A stretch of DNA of 64,000 nt. It comes from Himantopus leucocephalus. Taxonomy: Eukaryota > Chordata > Aves > Charadriiformes > Recurvirostridae. Position numbers and translations under genes: made by a program. The stretch spans positions 89,817,042 to 89,881,041 of the forward strand of contig RSEF01000001.1 in assembly GCA_003993805.1 (NCBI GenBank). The letters are read 5' to 3'. The notes under the pieces were generated by a model. It did no database searches. It saw only the letters and a program-made list of their open reading frames with translations, and was not told where the DNA came from. This document shows positions 34,301-45,830 of this stretch, one piece after another (the stretch's first letter is position 1; each line of letters opens with the position of its first letter).

Positions 34301-37300
34301 TTTATAACTGCTCAGTTATTTGCCAACTTCCATAATTTACTACTTTTTTTAGACATCACTACTTATGCAGCTTTCCAGTCTCACTCAACACTATTGATAT
34401 GAGGGCCTTATTCTCTGCAAGCTGCATGTATCATTCTGGATTTTGTTTACTCACCCCTTTTAAAAAAAGACAGCCAAAAACCAGCAGCCAAATTAAAAGG
34501 AGATTCAGTCACAGATACAAGAAATTGTCTAAAATCTCTCTTACTTCCTTTTTCAATTATGCAGAGCCTTGCATTCATCACACTCACTTTCAAGCCATTC
34601 ATTCTTTCCATGTTTTTCTTTTCTAGATTAAAGATCCTTTTAGTATCTGATATTTTAATAAATAAGTACTACTAAAGTAGTTATAGACCACAATACAACC
34701 ATATCTCAGTCTTCTTTTAGGTACGATCAAGTGCTTCAAGTCTCTCACTCCCAGGCATTTTTACAGCTCTCAGAGAAGGTTGTGGTTGCTTTCTGCACTT
34801 TGGACAATGTTTAAATTCAGTCCCAAGTGTGCCAAATTATCTATGACAGTTACTCATGAAATTCAGAATTGTGACGGAACTCCAAAATTAAGCTCCAGCT
34901 GCCCAGCTGGGATGGTCATTACAAAAGATTCACTTCTTCTCGCCATGATTCTTATGGAAACTCGAAATGATGCAACGACTTGAGAAAACGTGTATTCCTG
35001 TCCTGTAACTTCCATTTACTCCCCACCTTGCCTGCATGAGTGTAAGGTGAAACACGCTACATACCTTAGCTCCCTGTTCTATGCAGTTGTCTCACCGCAA
35101 CTTTTTCACCTTAGCCATTTTTCCTCCTCATAACACTTTCAGATACTTGATCTCATTTAAGGCTGCCTACTCTTCCAAAGGGAGAAACATCTCCAAGTCC
35201 AGCATGTATTAAATTCTAACCACTTGGCTTGGATTCATAAAGAATCTGAGGACTCATTAGAGTTGCCAGAAATGGATTTAGATATACTGAGAAAAGGGAT
35301 AAAGGGAAAAGCTATAAAAAGAAGTGTTGTTCTTGGTTAAGTTTGTATATATTTGGCATTCATAATAACTCAATACAGTAAAATATGTGACTATAATCTG
35401 TTTCTTAGGTTACTGTACTTTGCATGAGAATTTAGGGACCCAGTTTAAAAAGTGCACAGGATATGAAAGTTGCAAAAACTTAAAACTTGCCTGAATGATT
35501 TTGTGAGAATAACTATTGTATTACAATAATAATCTCAGTTCTCCGCGACTTTCAAACTACAGAATAATAGTGCTATGAAAAGGGAAAACAGCTATCAGAA
35601 ACAGGCGGCAGTAGCTGCAATATTGCAAACTCTTCCGTGGTCGTAAGGTGAGTTCCATCATTTAAGGGCATTCAAAACCTAACACTGGTCTATTTCAAAC
35701 CTACCTGGTTTGCCCTTACTGCATAGACAGCAGGGAATAGGTAATTGTGGGTAAAAATCATGGGTAGAAATGGGAGTCTTTCTTTTATTTTAGAGCTGAG
35801 AGGACTTACCGAGAAAGTTATTTTGCTGAAGAGAGAGGAACTGTGCGGGAGTGTCTGCACTTTGAAACAGAAAAAAAATGATAGAATAAAATTCATGGGA
35901 ATTCATGTGACAGCTTCTGCAGAGGAAATGTTATTCCATGTCTAAAATGAAGCTGAGAAGTAATTAAATGGTTTAGATAATTAAATCTCTTATTCAAACT
36001 TGCCAAAGATTAAAAAAAAGACTTATTTTTTTAACTTTAAAAGTTGTGTGATTATACTGACAGAGTAAACAAGGCACCAAATAACTGAATGCAAGAGAAA
36101 TAAGTCAGAGCTTCACATGCTTTCCATTGTATTGCAGTTTTCAGCTTTATACACTTCTCGCATATAAGCAGAGTTTCTCCTCAGCATGGTTGTCTGCTTA
36201 TTCACACGAAAAATAATAAAAACAATTAGAACGGAAACAAAGCATTTATAAACACTTCTGCTGTACATAGCCATTACACAGGCATACTTCTGTTTTTCCT
36301 TAATTTTTTTTTTCCAGAGTAATCTAAGATAACAACCATTCTGTTAAGCAGTATCTTAAATTAGTTAGGGAAACATATGGTGTGCCCTCCTATGGAGGTT
36401 ATACTTTGACTATTGCTTTCTGATCTAGGTTTTGGCATAAAATATCTGCCCAAGGACATGCAAGGTCTTTAAATGAAATATATGTTATCAATAATGACTT
36501 ACAGCTGTGGATGATTAGATAGTAGGTTTATCAGGGTTGGGGATTTTTTTTATAATTTGGAGAAATGTTTTTTCTTATATAAAACTCAAAGTATAACATC
36601 TGTGGTGGGGGAAGGATATGTTTTTCTGAAGTGGTGTTGATGGGAGATGAAGTACACAGGTGAGGTAAGTGGGAGTGGAGGAAACCCAAGGCATTCTGAA
36701 AAAATATTCACACTTCATATATCTTTTCCCGTGAGCATGTTTACTTGTGTTTCCATACAGATGTAAGGTGGTTGCAGTGGCTTTCTCTAGCAAAACTGAT
36801 GCAATTGGGCTAGCATATGTGCAGGTACTTAAGCAGAGATATTCATTCATGCTTCATTTGCAAAAAACCCAATGCAGTATTTCCAGTTTACCATATTATA
36901 GCATCCAACCTGTTCTTTCTTTAAAGGAAATCCCAAGGCCTGTACATCTTCCCTGCTGTGCTACAGCAATTAAATATCACAAGTGTTTTATACATAACTT
37001 GCTCCACCCATTCTTTGTTAAGTTGCATGCAGCAGCAGTAAACATCATTTTCTGCTCAACTTCCAGTTAGCCAGAGCGAGAACACAACTCCTCCTGATTG
37101 CTATAGAAAGTATCCAGGAACTGGAACACATGCCTTGGAGTCCGTACTGCTTGCTTCTACTGCTGACTTTGTCAATGCCTCACTGTGCAGCTTGATTAAA
37201 AAAAAAAAATCCCCTTCAGTGCATCTGTCAGAAAAGGATCTGGCAGAATATGCGTATTCCACAATGGAGGTGTGAAGCTTAATGTTAAGTGTATAAGATG

Positions 37301-40300
37301 CTTGAGATTTTTATAGTGCCAGTGATGCAGATGCTAAAATGTTTCCATAAGGTGTTTCTTGACCTACTGTGCAAAACTTTGAATCATGGTAGAGGCTGCA
37401 TCCATAGCCAGACCGTTCCTTCAGCAGTGCTTAAAAAGCAGCCCAGTCAAAGGCATTTGAGAAAGTGGAGAGAAAAAGATCAAGCAAAAGCTCTGTATTT
37501 CACTTGGAAGTACTCATCTGACATCTTCACGAGTTTCCTGAAGGGAGAAGGAGCTTTACTTGCCTTTTCTAGAAAGACAGAGAAGAAAGTCTCGAGTGCC
37601 AGTAGCAGTCAAATATTGTGAGCTAAGCAAACAGCTTTAACTATGAGAAAAAGTGATAACATCTGCTTACATGGATGCTTGGATGCTCTTGTTTAATGCT
37701 TCAGTAATATCTTAGTTTGTCAGTGCATGTGTACTCTGTCCATTAACTCCTGTCAGAATCAGGGAAAATTATTATCCATTAGCTAAATTAAAAGGAGGTT
37801 TATATTTTCTACGGAAGTTGTATGGTGTATAAGAATATAATTATGCATACAGACACACCTATACATATACACTTGTGTTTTTGCTGTTTGCATATGTTTG
37901 CCATTTTTACTGCACTTAAATTTGTGTGCAGTTTACTGCAGGACCTTGAGATAACTTAGTCCGGTGAGACACCTCATACACTGAAATTGCTATTTGTTTT
38001 ATATACTTTGCAGTCCTGTAATGCAATAATGTATTCCTTAAATCTCTTCAGCATTCCACCTTGGGGCTTAATCCACTTGAATTGCATGCAGAGCACTAAT
38101 TGACATTGTCTGGTTTCATGACCCAGTCAAATGTTTTACAATAATTACAGCGAACAACATGAACTTGCTGCATAAGCGTAATCTGTGTCAGTGTCATGAA
38201 GAGTGGCTGTTGCTTTTTAGAGTCTTCTAGGACAATTGTGACAGACATTTTTGTTCAGTAACTGAGATTTTTCACTTGCAGCTGACCATTCTGCGGTGGT
38301 GTTGAAGCACTTTGCCCCGCTTAATTTTACTTTCAATGTACTGTCACTAATGACATTTCTACATTCATTTAATGTATGCAAATGGAAATGAATGTCTGAA
38401 AGTTGTGTCCAGTTACTGCTGCTACATGGATAATTTCTGAACACAATTGATAAGTTTTAATGTACACCCATAGTATTCAGACCAGAATTACTTAGCAGTG
38501 GGCGCTGAACGAGATTTTCTTTCACGTGGTAATTTCTTAAACAGTAGCTCTAAATATTATGGTCTTAAATAGAGTAAGTTTAAAGTTTGAAAAATACAGT
38601 TTGATAATTTAAATCATTTGATCAGGTTGCTGCAGAAAGATTCAAGACAACTCCTTCCACTACCTCAGACTGCTGCTCAGGACATTTTTTTTAGGTATAA
38701 GAACAGAAATCCAACCATGCCTATTAGTTCCTGACCGTTAGGAACTAACCAGGTGGAAAGGACAGTGAAGTGGATTCATGTCTAGTTTGAAAATCCACCA
38801 AACTATCTTTCAAAACTGGCTTCTCCTTGTATGTTTTATTAGTATTTTGACTTTAGTTATAAAGTTAGTAGCAAAAATTTTTCAGAACATTTAAAAAATG
38901 AGAATTTTGAAAGTCTTGTACCCGTCTACTTCATAAGGTATTTCATCGATAATTCAAAATTATTCAAAACATTATCCAGCTAATTGTCCTGAGACAAAAT
39001 AAAGTAAATATTAAAGAGCTTCAGCACTTCAATAGAAAATTTTGCTGTATGTTGGGGTGAATATATTAGTCTTGTAAAAATATTCTGGCTTACAATTGTC
39101 TTTTCAGTCAAAAAGTTAAGCATGAGCACTATATAGGACTTAAAAAATCCTGTTGTCAGTTGTTACAGTCTTTGTGACTATACTTCTACTAACAGAATGT
39201 ACAATGTGTAGAAAAAATTACTTATTTTCATGCAAGTTCTGCATTGAACTAATGCAATTCTGCAGTACTCTAGTGTTGCAGTTGTTATAGACAGGCCTGA
39301 CATACCTTATAATGTGCTTGGACAGAAGTTATAACATAATAAACGGATGGTTTCTCAGCTTACCACTTGAAATTCCTGGTGGGAATAAATGCTCCCTCTG
39401 GCCTTGGGCAGGTACCGTGCTGGCAGCCCGTCTCTGTCCACTTGATGTTGCTATTGTGGAGCAAGTGCAGCGGAAACAGCAGTTAGATCCTGAACCAGCT
39501 CTGAAGTAATCTGAAGGACACATTTCAGCAGCTGGTTTCCTGCCCTTTTTTTTTTTTTTTTTAATGCAATGTTTAACTCTTCCTTAGCAGGAATTTAGTG
39601 AAGTCTAAAGGGACCAGGACATAACTAGCCATCAGATATTACTAGAAAAACTCATGCCAATGCAACGGGCCAAGGCAAAGCCTTATTTCTTATCAAGAAT
39701 AAGCAGGAAAAGTCTAGGAGAAAAAATTGCATAATGGCCCAAGTAAAACTGCATAATGATGCAAGTATCCAGTGAAAAAAAAAGTCTATTGCAGCTATTC
39801 ATAAGCCTTAAGAGTTTCTGCTCTCAGACGTTTCACCGATAACGGTGATTACAGCGAGTGAAGTAAATTCCACTCCATAGTAAAGCTACAGTCAAGTGCA
39901 GAACAACTTCTCATCATAGCATAATATATATTTTTTTTTTTCTGGGTGCTGATAACTTCATGAAGATCACATACAGACATATACTACGGATCACTATACA
40001 AATAGTTTATCTAGTTACTCTAGCAGTTAGATAGACCAAAAAGCCAAAAATAAACAAGAAGTTTTACTGTAACTGGAAAGAGTAGAGAAGGTAATTAGCA
40101 GAGGAATGATGGCTATGCTGTCCCTTCTCACTATTTGTGTCCTTCAGCCTATTGTTCTTCCCTCAACACACACCACTCCCAAGCTAATATTTCTTCCATT
40201 AACTTCAGTAACATTTTTACAGAAGAGTGAGAATTATTTGCTAAACATGTGAATTTGCCCTAACATGCACACATTTAAGGATAAAGAACGTTCCTTTTTA

Positions 40301-42179
40301 GTTGGGATAACTAAAACTCAGGCAAAGGTACCACATGGGAGGCAGTGCACAGTCTTGTTGAAGTCTGCAGATAGGATGAGTGGAACTGACCTCGGAGCAC
40401 CCAACCAGAATGGTTTAGACACTAAGCTAAGTTGATATAGGTAGGATTAAAGGAGTAAAAGTGGCTCTACGGGGGCATGAATTTTGTCATAGGAGAGAAG
40501 ACAAATAGAGATTCAGACCCTTCCTGCCAATAGCACTATACGGCATGCACGCCCATCTTAACGCTCGCATATGCTACACAAATAATTTTCTTGCAGTCGT
40601 AGAGTTTCACAGCCTCTCATTCTCTGGTCACTCAGCTCTCTTTCCTTTTAAATCAGGCCTGCGTCCGCCCCTAACACTTCAGTTGTCCGGCTGTCCTATA
40701 TTAACTTTAACATTTGTGATTGGCAAGTGTTTCTGTCTTTTCACTCACTGCCTCAGATCCCCCTTTCCTAAGGAAACAATTTACCACTTGAGGGGAAAAA
40801 TGTTACAGGATCACTGATGTCTGTCTTACAGGAAAAAGCTTAAGCAAATTCATCTCCTTAATAGCATTAATGGGGCAAATAATTTTTAAATGTACTGGAT
40901 CACGTGGCTTAGTGAGACCCTACAAGAATGGGGCAGGATGAGGTTGTTGATTGTGTTAATGCTTTTTTCCTTCTTTTCAGATCTGCAAAAGAGCTAGCTT
41001 TATTAAGAGTTGGGGTTTTTTTAGAACAGAAGTCGTGGGCAAGCCATACAACTTGAGATCTAAGCCTTGTTGAGCTGCACAAGTGAAGTCAAATAGGTAG
41101 CATCCACATAGGAAACTAGCTAAGAACTGGGATTTGAAAGTTATATCTATTTGCCATATCTTCTATTTACAGTGTGATGGACACTGAACAAGCTTGCAAG
41201 GTGATATGTGGCTAGATTACACTTATTTGCCCTAGATGATTTACAAACTAACAACAGGCAGACGCAGTCACCAGACAAAGTTTAACAAAAGGAAGAAAGA
41301 AGTACAAACAAGATTGAGGCATATCTTGCTAGTTCCCATAGATGACAAACTGACCCTTATGACTCTGAAGTGTTAGGTTAGCTAAGAATCTGTTATCTCT
41401 ACCTTCTTCTTAAACTCCAGTATTTTTATTTTAAATCCAGCTTCACACTTCATCTTTCTGCCACTGACCCATTAGCAAGATAACTTTGGTCTGGGGTACC
41501 GCACTGCTGTCAATGCGCCTCTATTCATCATTCAAGAAGAAACCAAGAGCAACAGGCACACCCAGTGCATTGACAGATTTGGTACTGCTTTTGCTTTCCA
41601 AAAAAAGCTTGGCCTGTTTCTCATCTGAGGCACTCAGCTGCTGATCAGCTTCACAGTTCCTGTTTCAGTCAGTAAATACACCTCAGAGCAAGTTAGTCGC
41701 AGTCTGATATCCATTTGGAAAGCGCAGTTTAATCATGATAAAATTAAAAGAAGTGGCTGTGTCTCCCTTTTTTTTTTTTAAACTCTCTACTGTGCAACAG
41801 CACAATATACTCCCTATTCCCTCAGCAGTAGAATTTGTACATTGAGCTTAGTTATAGGTTTCCTTAAAGTCTTCTATTTATCCTTAAAAGGAAAGTAGCC
41901 CTCCTAAGACAGAGCAAATATCGCTATTTTTTAAATGTAATTGAAACCAGAAATGCTCCCACCTAATAATATAGAAGTATATTAAATAGCATTTGCAGGT
42001 TACTTCAGTTTAATACTTACAGTACAGAGAGGGCCCATTCTGAAGCAGAGTTAGAAGCTACATGGAGTAGAAACCTCTTTTCTGTCTGACAAAGCTTTGA
42101 GATTTGAAGAGTCAGAACAGACTTGTGCTTGCGCGTACAAGGAGTTTGTGGGTGTACCTTGTTTTTGAGCAACATTGCT
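31307..42179. other. AT-rich sequence, no gene recognised
   Basis: There is a perfect 9-bp stem-loop at 38724-38748 and a poly-T run at 39547-39564. A mildly GC-richer stretch at 39370-39500 is open on both strands but matches nothing I know. No exon, RNA gene or transposon could be supported in the rest. Confidence 0.4.
38724..38748. repeat. Perfect 9-bp inverted repeat, 7-base loop
   Basis: The arms TTAGTTCCT (38724-38732) and AGGAACTAA (38740-38748) are perfectly complementary around a 7-base spacer. The arms are too short for a miRNA precursor, so this may be chance. Confidence 0.7.
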
Positions 42180-42560
42180 ACCCTGGAAAGATCCTGGTTT
42201 AATCCTGGCGTGAATAAGTATCAACAGCGGTGAGAGTGGACTGCTCGGCCAGAGAAGGCACCCCAGGAGCTGATAAGAGCAAGGCAGCAGAGGGGTGACT
42301 ACAGGGGGTGCAGTCCCACCACACATAAGCTAGATGAACAGAACAGGCCCTGGGGCAGCAGTCAGGTTCAGTCCCTAGCCAGCAAGCCCTAAGCACGGCC
42401 ACGTTCACCAGACAGTAAGGCAAGGGCAGCAAGGCAAAACCCAACATACCTACAACATAGCTCAGGCAAGGGAAAGAACCTGAACTCAAATGCAGCCCTT
42501 GGGCCAGCGGAGAAATTATGGGTGGGTGGAGACCCCAGCTGTGGCTAGTCAGGGCAATTA
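42180..42560. repeat. GC-richer block, possible old repeat
   Basis: Base composition shifts sharply to GC-rich compared with both sides. The sequence has the purine-rich, AGGGCAAGGCAG-like texture of avian LTR or ERV DNA, with overlapping open frames on the minus strand that look like read-through. I cannot assign it to a named family. A decayed LTR is the leading guess. Confidence 0.3.
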
Positions 42561-43937
42561 GGGACTGCTGGTGTGCTCAACGTCTTGACAAATTGAATAA
42601 TAGGTGGTGTAAGCAGTTAGGAAATACATTTAAGGGGTACTGACTGTAGTCCATATCTGAGTGCGAAGAATGTAAAGAAAAACAGGGCTTCTGTGGATGT
42701 AATCTGTCAGGTAAACAGTCAACTTGCCTACGTAGTTACTATGTAGTTACTTTTATGGTTTCCAGTAAACAGAATTCACAATGCTATATGCCTCAAAGGG
42801 TGTTACAGATCATCAGCAGTACAAGTTCAGTAAGTTACACCTGTGTTTAGAAATACAGCTTACAAATTAAATTATTGCCCAAATACACATATGCTCTAAT
42901 CCAATTTATTAAATGTCAAAATAGTATGGCCCATATGTCCACAGAGGATATATTTCTCCAAGTATCGATCTATACACCAACCAATATTCCTTGCATACAT
43001 CAGATCAATTCATAAAACACCAGTTTATTACAGAAGCAAATATCCAAAGCACAAACAAATCGATAAATTTTATGCAATAACCAGTAGAATGTGTATGTAC
43101 ATACACACAACTCAGTGAAGTTATTGCACAAGACTCCTTTTTTCCTTCTTTTTTTTTATAACGTGTAACAATCTAATATTGGCAGGATTTACGCTAATAA
43201 TTTGGGGGTTTTTATTGGTGCAATTTGCAGAACATTGATAATGCAGTAGGGTACCCTTCACGCTTAGTGACTGCTGGCTCAAATCTGGCCAATGTCATCA
43301 TACAGCAGTAGTCAAAATCTCTATTGATTTTCATGACAATTTGGTTGTTATGAACGCAGGAGACTTAGATTCACTGTGTTACTCTAGCTCATTAAGCTTT
43401 GTTGGGTTTCTTTTAATCATCTAGTCTCATTTTCTTATTGGTAACCCTTTCGTCTCCTGATTGCTACTTATTTGATATTGTAGGCTGTTTAGGCCAGAAG
43501 GTGCTTGGGACATAAGGAAATGGTACCCTGACATCAGGTGTAGTTACTAGCTCAACTCACTAGTCAGTTTAATAAAATCAGAGTACACCCTCCCAATCTA
43601 AAAAAAAAAAAAACAACCCAAAATGAAACAATGCAGTCACTGTAACCTGTGATCTAATTATCACTTTATTTGACTAGTTTGGAAAAGCCAAGGATCAAGC
43701 ACATGATGCAAAATGAATTCATGACCAGCAAACAAAACAATCCTTCCACATGAAGAATGGTAATTACTAGCCAATATTGTATAAATTATCTTTTCCTGCT
43801 CTTCCAGTATGCTATTGCTGAATTTTTATAGCTATCAGTCCAAAATTTTCACTGAGGTGAATTCATTCATCATGGTCTATACGGAATCTCTGTGATGATA
43901 CATGATACAAAAAACAGATTTTTTTTTCCCTATACTA
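42561..43937. other. AT-rich sequence, nothing recognised
   Basis: No gene or known repeat could be supported here. Confidence 0.45.
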
Positions 43938-43955
43938 GCACACGTGCACGTGTGC
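43938..43955. promoter_or_regulatory. 18-bp palindrome with two abutting CACGTG boxes
   Basis: The 18 bases GCACACGTGCACGTGTGC are a perfect palindrome. They contain two canonical E-boxes side by side (CACGTG at 43941-43946 and 43947-43952). Such boxes are bound by bHLH factors (MYC/MAX, USF, CLOCK/BMAL1 types). They sit in a purine-pyrimidine alternating stretch to about 43970, so the palindrome may simply be part of a degenerate (CA/TG) simple repeat. Function is not shown. Confidence 0.4.
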
Positions 43956-43970
43956 ACACGCTCACATGCA

Positions 43971-45497
43971 CAAGCTATACTAAATGTGTTTTCCTTCTTC
44001 TGTAATGCATTTTTAGAGAAAAAGAGAATCCTGTACAGGTTAATCCTGAGCTTGGAATTTATACTACAGTTCAAGTTTATGTTTTATTCACTCCTGTGTG
44101 TAGTTTTCTGCTACCATCTTTGTTTCATCAATGCTAACTTGAGAGCAGTATTGCTGATTTTGCTGCTCCTGTAACAGGCACTTGTAATTCCTCCTCACAA
44201 GATGATAAGCTCAGCTTTGACAGGTGTATTTGGTACTCCCTGATGATCCTCAGACTAATAAATACTTCAGGCTTCAGAGACTACCTTCCCTTTGGTCTTT
44301 TTAAAGAACTAGTCAACCATAAAAAATGACATTAACCTTTATTTTAATTTCCCCCTGATGGTACTGCACGAGGCTTTCAGGAGTTTACTGGCACGAGCTG
44401 GAGTCGGCGTATCACTGCTGGGAGCTGATGTGGGAATAGCAACAGCATGACAGATGTGGTCAGTCTCTACTGACAGGAACCAAAGGTGAAGGGAATTACT
44501 TCTGGTGCAAATTTCACAATACCTGCCTACTTAAATGAAATACGATGTGATATTATAACATGTTTAGCTGTTAATAATTTAAATGTAGTTCAGGTGACTG
44601 TGTCACTGGGCAGATATTCTTGAGGTAGCTCTGCAGGGGCAGGTATAGCACCAAGAATGCTATCCAGAAATATCAGTACACTGCTTGAACATTATACTTA
44701 TTTTAGCATAATACTATGCTTATTCCATACTACGTCGCAAAAATGAGCTGAAAGGCCTGTAATCCTTCACTTTAGTAAAGTCAGGCCTTGCTGTACCCTG
44801 CCAGATGACAAATATCATATTTCAGACTTTTACTCTTCTTCANCTTTACTCTTCTTCACTGGGCAGATGTGAAACAGAGGAAATAACTGAATTAAAAAAA
44901 AGAAAAAGAAATCTTACGATAGAAGCTGAGACTGTAGTGGTACGTTGAGGGAATCTTACAAGACAAGGGTCTCTCATCTGAAACAACTCTGCAGTTCACA
45001 CTTCTATTCTACTAGCTCTCTTCCACTTTATTTAGATAGGTATCTTTTTTGCCGTTGTCAACGACTTGGAGCCCTGAACCTGACCATGCACAATACAAGC
45101 AAAACTCCATAGTTTATATTAAAATTTGTTTAAAAAATATAAAGAAATGTCAAAAGTATGATAGAACTACAGTAGAATCTGTTTGTTTGTTGGCTTGAAT
45201 ATCTGACAGTTAAATATTAAGGTGAATACCTTATAAAACCACCAATATTTCAAAAAGCCCTTAAGAATTCCAGAAATGAAAGTTTTGTGTAAAATGTGAA
45301 CAAGTGCAGCAAATAGTTATGATAAGAGTGGTAAAAATGACAGCTAAAATTTGTGGACTTTAAAATTATTTATGTTGGAGTAAGAAACAGGTGCTCTCAA
45401 GGGTTTTCTTTGAAATCCCCGTCACTTTCGCAGGATAAAACACAACTGAAAAGGATCAAACCCACAAAAGTAACAGTATCTAAGCCTTTAGATACCA
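43971..45497. other. AT-rich sequence, nothing recognised
   Basis: Apart from the N joint at 44843, nothing could be supported in this stretch. Confidence 0.4.
44829..44858 (+). repeat. 14-bp direct repeat across a single N
   Basis: TTTACTCTTCTTCA occurs at 44829-44842 and again at 44845-44858, with N at 44843. It is the same joint pattern as the larger duplications and is probably an unmerged overlap. Confidence 0.75.
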
Positions 45498-45639
45498 GTG
45501 CTTCACTCTGAGCTTCATGCTCTAGCATTTTTTTTTTTCCTTTTTTCCTCTCTAGTCCTGTTGCTCAGACTTCTCCCTCTGTGTTTAGGCTGTTCTGTTC
45601 TTTCTTCTTTTCCTGCTGTATTTTTCTGCTTTGCCTGCA

Positions 45640-45830
45640 GACATACAGCACCCCCAGCAAATGCTGGGGCGCTGCCTTGAGTCTGGCGCTTCAACTGCTG
45701 TTTAAGGCTGGCCTCGTGCCCGTACTTTTGATGATAACTTCTATCGCTTCACCTGCATGATTTCTGAATAAAGGGCAGTGGCTGGGCCGGCAAAATTCAC
45801 AGTGACGCATATCAGTCTCCGAATATGAAA
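45640..45830. other. GC-richer patch with several CpGs
   Basis: A local rise in GC and CpG (GGGGCGCTGCC, CTGGCGCTTC, CTCGTGCCCGTAC) contrasts with the CpG-poor flanks. A T-rich tract lies on its left. No exon or repeat could be identified. It may be an old repeat fragment or a small regulatory piece. Confidence 0.25.
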
